This document shows positions 24,257 through 35,775 of a DNA stretch of 64,000 nt, piece after piece. Source of the DNA: Brienomyrus brachyistius (lineage: Eukaryota > Chordata > Actinopteri > Osteoglossiformes > Mormyridae); assembly GCF_023856365.1 (NCBI RefSeq), contig NC_064555.1:18982254-19046253 (forward strand), written 5' to 3'. The notes under the pieces were generated by a model. That model saw only the letters and a list, made by a program, of their open reading frames with translations. It did no database searches and was not told the DNA's origin. Positions within the stretch are counted from its first letter, which is position 1. Each line of letters opens with the position of its first letter. A program made the position numbers and the translations under genes.

Positions 24257-25870
24257 ATGGAGGAGATGAGCTCTAGTCACGCAGAACCGTCGTTTCAACA
24301 CAGTCAGCACTCCGTTCCTCCAGACAGCCATCATTCAAAGGATGCATTTCAATTTGGGAAGCCAGGGATCTACCGCCCTCCCACCGACCACGGCCTCCCC
24401 GGTATCCACTGCCCTCCCCCCAGCCACGGCCTCCCCGGTATCCACTGCCCTCCCCCTGACCACGGCCTCCCCGGTATCCACCGCCCTCCCCCTGACCACG
24501 GCCTCCCCGGTATCCACCGCCCTCCCCCTGACCACGGCCTCCCCGGTATCCACCGCCCTCCCCCTGACCACGGCCTCCCCGGTATCCACCGCCCTCCCCC
24601 CGACCACGGCCTCCCCGGTATCCACCGCCCTCCCCCTGACCACGGCCTCCCCGGTATCCACCGCCCTCCCCCCGACCACGGCCTCCCCGGTATCCACCGC
24701 CCTCCCCCTGACCACGCTCTCCCCGGTATCCACTGCCCTCCCCCCAGCCACGGCCTCCCCGGTATCCACTGCCCTCCCCCTGACCACGGTCTCCCCGGTA
24801 TCCACCGCCCTCCCCCCGACCACGGCCTCCCCGGTATCCACCGCCCTCCCCCTGACCACGGCCTCCCCGGTATCCACCGCCCTCCCCCTGACCACGGTCT
24901 CCCCGGTATCCACCGCCCTCCCCCTGACCACGGTCTCCCCGGTATCCACCGCCCTCCCCCTGACCACGGTCTCCCCGGTATCCACCGCCCTCCCCCCAGC
25001 CACGGCCTCCCCGGTATCCACTGCCCTCCCCCCGGCCACGGTCTCCCCGGTATCCACCGCCCTCCCCCTGACCACGGTCTCCCCGGTATCCACCGCCCTC
25101 CCCCTGACCACGGTCTCCCCGGTATCCACCGCCCTCCCCCCGACCACGGTCTCCCCGGTATCCACTGCCCTCCCCCTGACCACGGTCTCCCCGGTATCCA
25201 CCGCCCTCCCCCCAGCCACGGTCTCCCCGGTATCCACCGCCCTCCCCCCGGCCACGGTCTCCCCGGTATCCACTGCCCTCCCCCTGACCACGGTCTCCCC
25301 GGTATCCACCGCCCTCCCCCTGACCACGGTCTCCCCGGTATCCACTGCCCTCCCCCCGGCCACGGTCTCCCCGGTATCCACTGCCCTCCCCCTGACCACG
25401 GTCTCCCCGGTATCCACCGCCCTCCCCCTGACCACGGTCTCCCTGGTATCCACCGCCCTCCCCCTGACCACGGTCTCCCTGGTATCCACCGCCCTCCCCC
25501 TGACCACGGTCTCCCCGGTATCCACCGCCCTCCCCCTGGCCACGGTCTCCCCGGTATCCACTGCCCTCCCCCTGGCCACGGTCTCCCCGGTATCCACTGC
25601 CCTCCCCCCAGCCACGGTCTCCCCGGTATCCACTGCCCTCCCCCTGGCCACGGTCTCCCCGGTATCCACTGCCCTCCCCCTGGCCACGGTCTCCCCGGTA
25701 TCCACTGCCCTCCCCCCAGCCACGGTCTCCCCGGTATCCACCGCCCTCCCACTCCCCTGGTGCCCCCCCTGCTCAGCTCCCTACAGGCATCTCTGCTTAA
25801 AGATGTTTCAGCATCGCTACTTGTGCTTCTGTTTGCTTCCCTACTGGCGTTAAACTTATTAATTAATTAA
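24257..25870 (+). repeat. 36-bp minisatellite (about 38 units) with a 537-codon open frame
   Basis: The array proper is about 24366-25760. In one plus-strand frame each unit reads [12 protein letters not shown] with variants (HC for HR; S or G for D). Because 36 is a multiple of three and the unit lacks stops, two plus and two minus frames are open for 460-537 codons. The longest starts with a non-repetitive 40-residue leader and ends in a hydrophobic stretch (about residues 515-537, rich in L, S and A). No splice signal, promoter or family match was seen. Left units carry CACGGCCTCC and right units CACGGTCTCC, so the array was homogenised regionally. I regard it as a minisatellite first, with a gene only as a remote alternative. 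Confidence 0.9.
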
Positions 25871-25892
25871 TTAATTAATTTAATTTATTTGC
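25853..25892. repeat. ATTA tetranucleotide microsatellite
   Basis: TTAATTAATTAATTAATTAA immediately follows the hydrophobic end of the long frame and supplies its stop codon. Confidence 0.95.
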
Positions 25893-26580
25893 TTCCATTT
25901 CCCAAACTCATCGCTGTCATTTCCCACAGCTATAGTTCAGTTCCATGTCACAAACTGTCCCAAAGGGACCTTTTCAATGTTTCCTTGTTTAAAAAACTTC
26001 AAAGAACAGATCGAATGAATTGATATGATTCTATTTTCATATTGACTATGATCAGCAAACTGGGCAAATCTGGAAGAGTATCTGCAGCTATGAAACACCG
26101 CCATAGCCTAAAGGCACAGTAAGTTAGCCACGCTATCCCAGTTTGAAACTGGTCTTTGCCTCTAGGTTAGTGAATATATTTAAATTCTCTTGTGATAATG
26201 TTTGGTTTCTGAGTTTCTGAGCATAATTGAGTTGAAAATTGAGGAATAAGCTGAGTTTCCCTCTGGGTTGATCATAATTGAAGAAGAACAGACCTTCCTG
26301 AGCATAAACTTGCCGTATAATGAGGTATATATCAGAAATTTTGTAATAACCACACTGGAGGGATGGAATCAGAAAAATCTAACAGTTTAGATAATTTTTT
26401 TTCAGAGGTACTTTTAATTCTTACACCTTATCGCCGGTTACATACAGTTGTGGATTTAACCGGAGGAAGATTTTTCTTTTTCTATGCTGAATGCTCTGAC
26501 AACATGCGCAGCAGTTTATCTTTGGTGATTTAAATAAGAAAAATTACAAAAAACTGAAAAAGAACAGCATCACAATGTAA
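25893..26580. other. Intergenic, nothing recognised
   Basis: A/T-rich sequence without gene, RNA or repeat signals that I could support. Confidence 0.45.
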
Positions 26581-27335
26581 ACTGCCCCCTAACACCCACT
26601 GCCTGCCCCCGATACCCTCTGACTGCCCCTTGACACCCACTGCCTGCCCCCTGATACCCTCTAATTTCCCCCTGACACCCACTGCCTGCCCCCTGATACC
26701 CTCTGACTGCCCCCTGACACCCACTGCCTGCCCCCTGATACCCTCTGACTGCCCCCTGACACCCACTGCCTGCCCTCGATACTCTCTGACTGCCCCTTGA
26801 CACCCACTGCCTGCCCCCGATACCCTCTGACTGCCCCCTGACAACCACTGACTGCTCGCTGACATGCACTGACTGCTCCGATACCCTCTGACTGCCCCTT
26901 GATACCCTCTGACTGCCCTCTGACACCTACTGACTGCCCCATGATACCCTCTGACTGCCCCCTGATACCCTCTGACTGCCTGCTGACACCTACTGACCGC
27001 CCCCTGATACCCTCTGACTACCCCTTGATACTCTCTGACTGCCTCTTGATACTGTACTCTCTGACTGCCTGTTGACACCTTCTGACTGCCACCTCACACT
27101 CTCTGATTGCCCCCTGACACCCATTGACAGCCCCCTGACACCATCTGACTGCCCCCTGACACCCACTGACTGCAACCTCACTTCCTCTGACTGCCCCTTG
27201 ATACTCTCTGACTGCCTGCTGACACCTTCTGACTGCCACCTCACACTCTCCGATTGCCCCCTGACACCCACTGACTGCTTGTAGACATCCACTGCCTGCC
27301 CCCTCACACCTTCTGACTGCCCCCTGACACCCCCT
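26581..27335. repeat. 21-bp C-rich minisatellite, about 36 copies
   Basis: The basic unit is close to CTGACTGCCCCCTGACACCCA. Two variants (GACACCCACTG and GATACCCTCTG) often alternate, giving a 42-bp pattern in the left third. The plus strand is C-rich. Since 21 is a multiple of three, minus-strand frames of up to 182 codons with a GVRGQSE-like heptad are open. These are artefacts. Confidence 0.94.
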
Positions 27336-29360
27336 GTCTGTGATTCAGCTGTAAGGCACAGATGGGCTGCTGTGTGTTGTTTAACAAAGATTGTGCAGAG
27401 CTCTCTGCTCTTCATATCTTCACTTACTGCATAAATCATCAATATGGGCTGAAAAAATGGTCTTTGATGAGACTGAATTACATACATGTGCAGTTCAGCC
27501 AGCTCAATGGGCTTGTACAAAGCCTCATTAGAGTAAATATTGTCATGCTCGCCACTGCCAGCATAAACTCCATTCAGATGTAATATTCACTACACTTTAG
27601 AGGTTAATAAATACTGTCCTCCAGCCCTTGTTAGAAATTCATCAGCAGAGCAGAGTGGCTCTGAGGCTCGCAGCCATGTATAACTGAGGTGCAATTGTTC
27701 TGAGTAACGGGACAGAAAACTGGAAGCTGCTAAATCAGTTTGAAACCATCAGTGAGGCCGAACTGCAAAGGATAATTTGTTTGCCGCAAGTCCCCCGTTG
27801 GCTAATAGCTGCAGATTAACACGCGATGGGACAGTAAGATGTAACCCCAAACTCTGTCTGTGTAGACTCTTGTGGAAAGGAGCCAGATGTTAATGTTTCT
27901 GCTCAAGTGAGAGTAATGAAGCTACAGATAAAAAGTTGCTTTAATTTATATGCCTATGTTTGTATAAAAGGCATAAGAGGAGTCCTGACTTCCACTTTCT
28001 CTTATTAGGGAAGCGAGACTGACGAGTCCCTTAATGTCTTCGGTAATCTGAGTTCTGGAGGGTGAGGTGGGGTGTGAATTCTGAACAGAAGGCAAAGTCG
28101 CTTCCAGATCCCACATTCACACACAGGCAGGAGGACCCACTCTCAGCCCCGTGGGCACGGATCTCGGGGGTGGACATGAGTCAGCAGGACCTGTGTGTCA
28201 CGGCAGTCCAGTCAGCAGTGCAAAAGTAAGCTGCTGTTTTAAATTTAACATGTTCATTACACAGATACCGATCTGCTAATTACATGACAAAACATTCTCC
28301 TCCCCTTCTCTGTAACTCCGAGAGCGGAGCAGCATCACGTGAGCCTCCCATCTGCCTTATGCACGACTCCCTGGGGCAAACGGCACCTGTGTGGACCCAA
28401 AGGCCCAAAGCCACTGGTGCGGTCCGTATCGAATCTCCTTCCAGCCCTGCTCCATGAAGCCAACCCTTGCTGATGGAATCTCTCCGTGCTGCTAAGCGAA
28501 AGGGCTGCTCTCTGAGATAGACGCTGGTGCCGACATGAGTGCATGTGTAGAGTCCCGCTCGTTATTTTAGCAACGCTGCCGCTGTTCTCCCAGAGTAACC
28601 TCACCCAAGAGCGTGGCAGCACTTTCACAGAAGGTACAGCTCCAAACGTTCCCTGTGACACTTATAACATGCACATTTGATGGCTCATGGCTTGCAGGAT
28701 GGAGTTTTCTCTCCATTCCGTTTGCATGTTGTTTTATATCTTCTGCATTAACCGAGTGGGCGAATGAGCGCGCTGCAGTTACTGACAGCTGTTCATGCAC
28801 TGGCAGCAAGTCCTTCTGGCCAGGAGGCTCCAGCTTCAGGGTCACTCCTGAGCCAAAGGACGCAGTGCTCATGCCTCATGTAGCTCTTTTGTTTTAAGGA
28901 GGTGTTGGCAGGCTCAGGGGTGAATGTTTGATGCTTTATAAATATGGTCGTAGGCATGGTGATCCAGCTTGGTCTATCTGGGTGTGTGATGCCCTCAGCA
29001 AGGACAACTCCGCTGTTTAGTACTGAGGTCTTTTAAGCATCATTTATCGGGAGAATGGCCATGGTTTATTTTGGTGTGAAATATATTTTAATGATGCCTC
29101 ATTCATTATTGCTACAGCATTTTTTTTGCCCAGACGGACCACCTGCTCTGGCGTTACCCGCTCATGCATATTCATGAGTACACAGTAACTTTGTGCCTTA
29201 AACTAAGATAATGAGGGCTACAAGCAAAGACTGTTACCTTACTATGCACACTGAACTTGGTGACTAAGTCATGGTGACTCACGATATACCCCTGATAAAA
29301 CAGCCATGTGCTTCATATCACTAAACCTTCAATGTCAGGTGGGATTGGCTGGTGGCAGGG
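27336..29360. other. Intergenic, no gene recognised
   Basis: Mixed-composition sequence. Open frames on both strands at 28335-28897 overlap each other and lack family motifs. No RNA gene was seen. Confidence 0.4.
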
Positions 29361-29364
29361 AACT

Positions 29365-29585
29365 GCTGCTGTGGCAAGGCACTGTTTGGGTGAAGCATGG
29401 CACTGATTGGGTGACACATGCCACTGACTGGCTGAAGCATGGCACTGTTTGGGAGAGACATGCTGCTGATTGGGTGAGACATGGTGCTGATTGGGTGAAG
29501 CATGGCAGTGATTGGATGAGGCATGGTGCTATTTAGGTGAGACATGCTGCTGAATGGGTGAGACATGCTGCTGATTGGGTGGAGC
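29365..29585. repeat. 21-bp minisatellite, about 10 copies
   Basis: The unit is close to GATTGGGTGAGACATGGTGCT with variants GAAGCATGGCACT and GACACATGCCACT. Each copy keeps an ATTGG-like core. The frames of 76 codons (plus) and 116 codons (minus) are repeat-derived. Confidence 0.92.
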
Positions 29586-30635
29586 TGTTTACAACACACA
29601 CATGCAATGCACATACAATATAGACCCTTTTTCATAGCACGCATACATACACACCACATTACCTCTTTCAAAGTAAGACATCAGTATCTGTACTTCACAT
29701 CGTAACCCCGCTGTCAGAAAGTTCCATCACAGCAAGTTCTCTAAACATGGCAGCACCCAGTTCTGAAACACACACTGCATGTGAGGGCTTGTCCACGAGC
29801 AGTCAGGGGGTGTCAGCTGGGAAAATGTAACTCCACACATCAAAGGAAACAGCTGGGCTCCCCAGCCGGGGGCTGCACAGTGTGGGTGAAATTAGCGAAC
29901 TGACCTCACGCTTCTGCTGCGCCTGTCAGAGACACAGAGACGTCAACACACTCAGTTGTTATCACTTCGCTGGTGGAATCCTTGAAATCCTAATGAATGA
30001 ACAACATGTGAAGTTAAAGCAAGGGCTTTAGGGAAGCTGAGCTTACAGAAACGTTATTATGCTTAAACTCTTTTATCTACGTGTTAATTGCTGCATACCT
30101 CATTGGGGCAATCTAACTGGGTCAGATGTATGTGAAAATCAGTCTTCAGCATCTCTGTGTTAGACAAACAGACTGTTACATGAACTGTGTGGGAAAAAAG
30201 TGTTTTAAGGCTGAAGTATATGTCAAAAATGACAGCAGTAGCCCACTCTGATAATATACTAAAATTAATCTACTGCAGTCCACAATCTATACCAACAGGA
30301 ATTACTGCTCTGTTTACAGAGCCATACTGAATCAGAGGAGGCACCTGTATTTATTGTTCTTGTGAAAAATAACTCATTCTTTAAATGTCACTTTACAGAT
30401 GATTCATCGTTTTATGTTAATCATTCACAGAGAGGCCTTACAGGGTCAGGGATTTACACAAGTTCATTGTAAATAATGCTTAATGAGGAACTCTCTATCA
30501 GAAAAAACACCTTAACAAAAGTGTAACCAACTCAGCCTGACTGTCAAGCATGCAACACCTGCTGGCACTGGTTTTAAACTTAGAGCAAGTTTGCCATCGA
30601 TATTAATATGCCAGGGAACAATCTGAGGCAGCATC
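29586..30635. other. Intergenic, nothing recognised
   Basis: No supported feature. The sequence is A/T-rich and unique-looking. Confidence 0.45.
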
Positions 30636-30639
30636 ATCG

Positions 30640-31606
30640 ACACAGAGAGAGGGTGGTGTGGCACCCCAGGGAACAGCCCGGGGCTGTACCATCAATACCA
30701 AGAGAGGGCGGTGTGGCACCCCAGGGAACAGCCCCGGGCTGTGCCATGAATACCTAGAGAGGGCGGTGTGGCACCCCAGGGAACAGCCCGGGGCTGTGCC
30801 ATCAATACCGAGAGAGGGCGGTGTGGCACCCCAGGGAACAGCCCGGGGCTGTGCCATCAATACCGAGAGAGGGCGGTGTGGCACCCCAGGGAACAGCCCG
30901 GGGCTGTACCATCAATACCGAGAGAGGGCGGTGTGGCACCCCAGGGAACAGCCCGGGGCTGTACCATCAATACCGAGAGAGGGCGGTGTGGCACACCAGG
31001 GAACAGCCCAGGGCTGTACCATCAATACCGAGAGAGGGCGGTGTGGCACCCCAGGGAACAGCCCGGGGCTGTACCATCAATACCGAGAGAGGGCGATGTG
31101 GCACCCCAGGGAACAGCCCGGGGCTGTACCATCAATACCGAGAGAGGGCGGTGTGGCACCCCTGGGAACAGCCCGGGGCTGTACCATCAATACCGAGAGA
31201 GGGCGGTGTGGCACACCAGGGAACAGCCCAGGGCTGTACCATCAATACCGAGAGAGGGCGGTGTGGCACCCCAGGGAACAGCCCGGGGCTGTACCATCAA
31301 TACCGAGAGAGGGCGATGTGGCACCCCAGGGAACAGCCCGGGGCTGTACCATCAATACCGAGAGAGGGCGGTGTGGCACCCCAGGGAACAGCCCGGGGCT
31401 GTACCATCAATACCGAGAGAGGGCGGTGTGGTACCCCATGGAACAGCCCGGGGCTGTACCATCAATACCGAGAGAGGGCGGTGTGGCACCCCAGGGAACA
31501 GCCCGGGGCTGTACCATCAATACTGAGAGAGGGCGGTGTGGCACCCCAGGGAACAGCCCGGGGCTGTACCATCAATACCGAGAGAGAGCGGTGTGGCACC
31601 CCAGGT
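30640..31606. repeat. 55-bp minisatellite, about 17.5 copies, with two palindromes per unit
   Basis: Each 55-bp unit contains GGTGTGGCACC (inverted GGTG/CACC around TGG) and ACAGCCCGGGGCTGT (perfect 7-bp inverted repeat around one base). The copies are very similar, with single changes such as CACCCC/CACACC and GGCGGTG/GGCGATG. As the unit is stop-free in all three plus frames, a 404-codon frame (30658-31872) cycles through a 55-residue super-repeat. I do not treat it as a gene. Confidence 0.95.
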
Positions 31607-32535
31607 TCATCAGCTCACAGGTTTGTAGGTTAGGCTGGAATTTTGATGATTCTACAATCATGCTAATGTTCAGTAAAGTGGCACTAAGTCGGAGTATTTC
31701 CTTGTTATACTTTCTTCCAAAAAAATTCAAGCAAGTTTGGGTAATTGGTGCCATTGCTAGTAATACTAGTGTACCCAGAATTGAGATCAGAACTTCTCAA
31801 GCTCAAGTACAGCCTAATGGAGGAGAAACACTCACTGTGCTTGTTTATTTACAGCCTCTAGGTGGGCTGTAAGTTCACTTGGGTTAGCACTGCTTTGTGT
31901 TTCCTCTATTTCACTCCTGCTACTGTCTTCCAGACACCAAACATCCAAACTGAGAAGAAGTCTCCTAAACTTCTGCTTTGTCAAGCCCGGTTTTTGTATA
32001 AATGAATTTGTAATGTGCCCACTCTCTAGCCCAGTAGCTAATATAAATGGTCTGAAAGGTTGAAACATACAGTGATACTGACCCTCTAAACCATGACTGA
32101 GCTTTCAAACAAACCATCATAACACGCAACCATTTTGTCGAGCTCGTCTATCCCTCCTCTCAGCACTCAGAACAAAATAATAAGCAAAATCTGAAAATGC
32201 ACTAATGAGACTGGACACGCCACTGTTTCCTATGTGCTGTACACTCGCAGAGAGGTGACAGCCTTATGAGACTGTAGGTGAGGACTTCACAAGTGTCAAA
32301 AAGCTGGAGATGTGCATAATGAGGCACTGCCCCGATAGTGTAAATGTTACATGCAAAAACACCCACACGCTCACAAACTACGGCACAAGTGGCGTCACAC
32401 ACCCACCTACTGCCATAGCCACAATGCACCTGCTGATGAAAATGGACTCACTACACTGCAGAGCCAGGAACTCCCAGCTAAGAACGGAGCTGTGAAATGT
32501 GGCAGAACCAGCCAAAAGCAGCCACTGCCTGGCAA
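31607..32535. other. Intergenic, no gene recognised
   Basis: Nothing supported beyond short overlapping open frames. Confidence 0.4.
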
Positions 32536-32539
32536 TGTT

Positions 32540-32935
32540 TGAGCATCTGGAGTACCTGGAGGAAACCCCGCGACGACAAGGGGAAAACAGGCAAACTCCA
32601 CACCTATGGCGCTATGGCGGAAACGCAAACCCAGCTTCCAGAGTTGGGAGGGGTGTAACAGTGCTAACGACCGCAACACTGCACCACCTGCAATTTGCAA
32701 TATATGCTCGTCTAGTTTATGTGGTGGGTAGCACCGTCACTGGGCATCTCCAGTTTGGGCCATTTGAGTTCCACCTCTGTGCAGTCTAGCTGGAGTGTTT
32801 GCATGTTCTCTCCATCTCACCAGGATTCCTTACGGATTCCTACTACAGACCAAAAGCATGCAGATAGGATTGCGGGGACATTACATTTTGGTGTTCATTA
32901 ACTGGACAGGAGATGTACACCTCAATTACAGCACA
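32540..32935. repeat. Inverted pair of a common dispersed fish repeat
   Basis: At 32555-32615, GTACCTGGAGGAAACCCCGC followed by GGGGAAAACAGGCAAACTCC resembles a very widespread fish repeat. At 32793-32880, the reverse orientation appears: GTTTGCATGTTCTCTCCATC, then GACCAAAAGCATGCAGATAG. Both copies are diverged. Element limits are not defined. Confidence 0.6.
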
Positions 32936-33400
32936 CAGGAGGTGACTCTGAAGCCCATCAAGCCAATCAGGATTTATAAATTATCTTATTTCTGCTCTAT
33001 TCTCAGGCATTTGTGGCCCCACGTCCTTGAATCAGCACTAACAGTAAAATAGTCATGGGGATCTGCTCAAGGATTTTATCACCCACATCATGTTCCTCTG
33101 GAGAGGTTCTGTACTGGTAATGTGGCAGCCCTCTAAGACCTGAACTCATTTTCAATTCTCTTTACTGAACTCTCTGTAAAGCTGCAGTATCCTTCAGCAT
33201 GCGAGGTGACCAAAATCTGCATGTCATTCTAGATATGGCTTTACTAGTAAAGGGTAGATAAGGCTTTACTAGTAAATCTTTGCAATTACTTGGCTGTTTC
33301 ATCATAGGAACATGATGTAGACATGTTCACAATGCCTATATCTTTATCACTTGTGTTTTAAAGGCAGCATAGGACACAAGGAAAGGTTACATCTTGCAGA
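32936..33400. other. Intergenic, nothing recognised
   Basis: No supported feature. A short local repeat (GGCTTTACTAGTAAA) occurs at 33237 and 33262. Confidence 0.45.
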
Positions 33401-33404
33401 AGAA

Positions 33405-34182
33405 ACCCGCTCATCACAGGGAGAGTCTGCACACTTCTCACTCACAGGGAGAACCTGCACACTTCTCACTCACACGGAGAGTCTGCACACTTCTCACTCA
33501 CAGGGAGAGCCTGCACACTTCTCACTCACAGGGAGAGTCTGCATACTTCTCACGCGGAGAGTCTCCACACTTCTCACTCACAGGGAGAGCCTGCACACTT
33601 CTCACTCACACGGAGAGTCTGCACACCCCTCACTCACAGGGAGAGTCTGCTCACCCCTCAATTACAGGGAAAGTCTGCACCCTCCTCACTCACAGAGAGA
33701 GCCTGCACACCCCTCACTCACAGGGAGAGTCTGCATACTTCTCACTCACACGGAGAGTCTGCATACTTCTCACACGGAGAGTCTCCACACTTCTCACTCA
33801 CAGGGAGAGCCTGCATACTTCTCACTCACAGGGAGAGTCTGCACACTTCTCACTCACACGGAGAGTCTGCACACCCCTCACTCACAGAGAGAGTCTGCTC
33901 ACCCCTCAATTACAGGGAAAGTCTGCACCCTCCTCACTGACAGGGAGAGCCTGCACACTTCTCACTCACAGGGAGAGCCTGCACACTTCTCACTCACAGG
34001 GAGAGCCTGCACACTTCTCACTCACAGGGAGAGCCTGCACACTTCTCACTCACAGGGAGAGTCTGCACACTTCTCACTCACAGGGAGAGTCTGCTCACCC
34101 CTCAATTACAGGGAAAGTCTGCTCACCCCTCAATTACAGGGAAAGTCTGCACCCTCCTCACTCACAGGGAGAGCCTGCACAC
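33405..34182. repeat. 28-bp minisatellite, about 28 copies
   Basis: The unit contains CACTCACAGGGAGAGCCTGC with variants CACACGGAGAGTCTGC and CAATTACAGGGAAAGTCTGC. The variants occur in recurrent order, indicating block duplications. Stop-free units give plus-strand frames of 370 and 316 codons, which are artefacts of the array. Confidence 0.94.
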
Positions 34183-34462
34183 TCTTGGGGGTGGGAAAGA
34201 ATGCCCTGCTCCCCATGTGCCCCCCCATATGTTTATTCTTGTTACACATCATCATACCATCTAACAAGCGTAAATGTCTTATCTTTTTACAGTTTTCATT
34301 CTTTATCGGTTATACCAACTTTGTCAGCGTTCGTGCCCATTTGAACCTGCCCTTTAAGGCTCTTCGCTGTTTGGCCAGTAGGTGTTGCTGGCCATCCTGT
34401 CTTCCTCTGTCTTTGAATCTTTTACCCTCGCGTGTTTCACTATACTGTCAGACTGCTGCATA

Positions 34463-34530
34463 GCCCAGGGGACTGAGTGTGTGGTTCAATGATTGAGACT
34501 CTATTAGGTGTGGGTTTGAACCCTGCTTAA
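34463..34530 (+). repeat. Possible tRNA-like SINE head (weak)
   Basis: GTGGTTCAATGATTGAGACT followed by GGGTTTGAACCCTGC has the order and spacing of degenerate Pol III A and B boxes. The rest does not fold as a tRNA by eye. Confidence 0.3.
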
Positions 34531-34900
34531 GTCCAACCATTTGGTTTCTTGTTTTAGTGTTTACAGTATCAGATTATGATTTTCATAGTGCTTATTTTCT
34601 GTCTTACTCCTCCTATCCATGGTTCACCCTAATTGTGGTACTGGCTTTGTTTTTGTACCTTTAAGTTCTGTACTAGCCTTGTACTCCTAGTGTTAGATTA
34701 GCGTTTTCTAGTTTGTCTGTTAACCCTCATAGTTCTGTGATTATCCCTGTTCTTTAGTTGCACCTGTTGCTTGTTACTCTGTGTTCTATTGGTTGTCTTG
34801 TAAATGCTTCATTTCGGCATCCTCATTAGCTCAGTTTAGTTTGTGTATTTAAGTTCCTGCCTTAGTTCTTTTCCCAAGTGAGTCATTGTGCATAGTCGAA

Positions 34901-34904
34901 TGTG

Positions 34905-34942
<38 letters not shown>
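34901..34942. repeat. TG/TA compound microsatellite
   Basis: A short TG run merges into about 12 TA repeats. Confidence 0.97.
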
Positions 34943-35600
34943 GGTTTATTTTGATAATGAACCCCCTGTGTTGTCTTGGAGCTACATGGTGGCTCGTCAC
35001 CCTCTTTCCCTGCGTGAAAACGTTTATTCTGCAAGTTCGATCTATTTGTTGTATGTGCCAGGATCTATGTAGCTTCAACATGACCCTAAATCTGAAGCTG
35101 GACGACCCCTTTGACTATGTCAGCCATCAGCATTGTGTCTCTGAAAACAACATTTTGCTTCCTGTCACATTTTAATGCATTTGTAATAAACCGTTTCAAC
35201 TTTGTGTTGAATAACAGCTCTCCGGAAATTCAAATATGGTTGATGCTGGCAGACCTTTTCCGTTTGCAAGATTTAGAAACATACTCTGCTGCAGTGTGCA
35301 GATATTGTCAGGGTAATATTATAGGAACAAGAAAAATGTTTTCTCCTGAATCCAGTGGCAGCTGACATTTCAAATAGACTTTCATTTTCATTTGTGTATA
35401 TAAAATGACAATTTCACAGGTCATTTAATAAACAAATTTTCCTCAAATAACTTTTATATTTCATGTTTGGCAATAAACCTTCTTTCGTATACTTTTAAAG
35501 AAATGCATATATTTTGTGACTCCGTATTTCTCCTGTCCTGAATAACCACCAATTTCCAACACATCACAGAGTTTCACAACAAATCTGCAGCCTGTTTCTC
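34943..35600. other. Intergenic, nothing recognised
   Basis: The left part continues sequence of dispersed-repeat appearance; the remainder up to the CpG island is A/T-rich with no feature. Confidence 0.4.
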
Positions 35601-35604
35601 AGTT

Positions 35605-35775
35605 AGTACTACGAAGCGCGGCGATTGGCAGCCGCTGAATGTGCTTGAACAGCCGCATTAACATGCCGCAGGCGGGTCCCCGGGTGCCGAGCGCGACGAT
35701 CGGCGAGCCTGATACGAGCCCCGCGGATCCCCGCCGCGCTAACAGTTTCTCCGCAGCCTCCGGTGAGTTCATTTG
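35605..35775 (+). promoter_or_regulatory. CpG island, candidate promoter
   Basis: A sharp rise in CpG (GAAGCGCGGCGATTGG, CCGAGCGCGACGATCGGCGA, CCCGCGGATCCCCGCCGCGC) stands out against A/T-rich flanks in a genome where CpG is otherwise sparse. An inverted CCAAT box (GATTGG) lies near 35621-35626. Unmethylated islands of this kind usually mark vertebrate promoters. The candidate coding exon below and a consensus donor (CCG/GTGAGT) support plus-strand transcription. Confidence 0.6.
35663..35762 (+). CDS. Candidate first coding exon of an unrecognised gene
   Basis: An ATG at 35663 opens 33 codons plus one base and then meets an excellent splice donor, TCCG/GTGAGT, with the exon ending at 35762 (phase 1). 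The peptide starts MPQAGPRVPS and ends RRANSFSAAS. It is polar and low in complexity, as N-terminal segments of regulatory proteins often are. It lies wholly in the CpG island. I do not recognise the protein and found no matching second exon downstream in the window, so the next exon could lie beyond it or the call could be wrong. Without the splice the frame stops shortly after. Confidence 0.3.

Noticed and set aside
26530..27078. 182-codon minus-strand frame with GVRGQSE heptads
   Set aside because: An artefact of the 21-bp array.
30658..31872. 404-codon plus-strand open frame
   Set aside because: It is produced by cycling through a 55-bp stop-free tandem unit in all three frames; it has no promoter, splice signal or family match.
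33351..34463. 370-codon plus-strand open frame with Ser/His-rich repeats
   Set aside because: It is entirely explained by the 28-bp minisatellite. The overlapping 316-codon frame shows the same repeats, so openness is not coding evidence.
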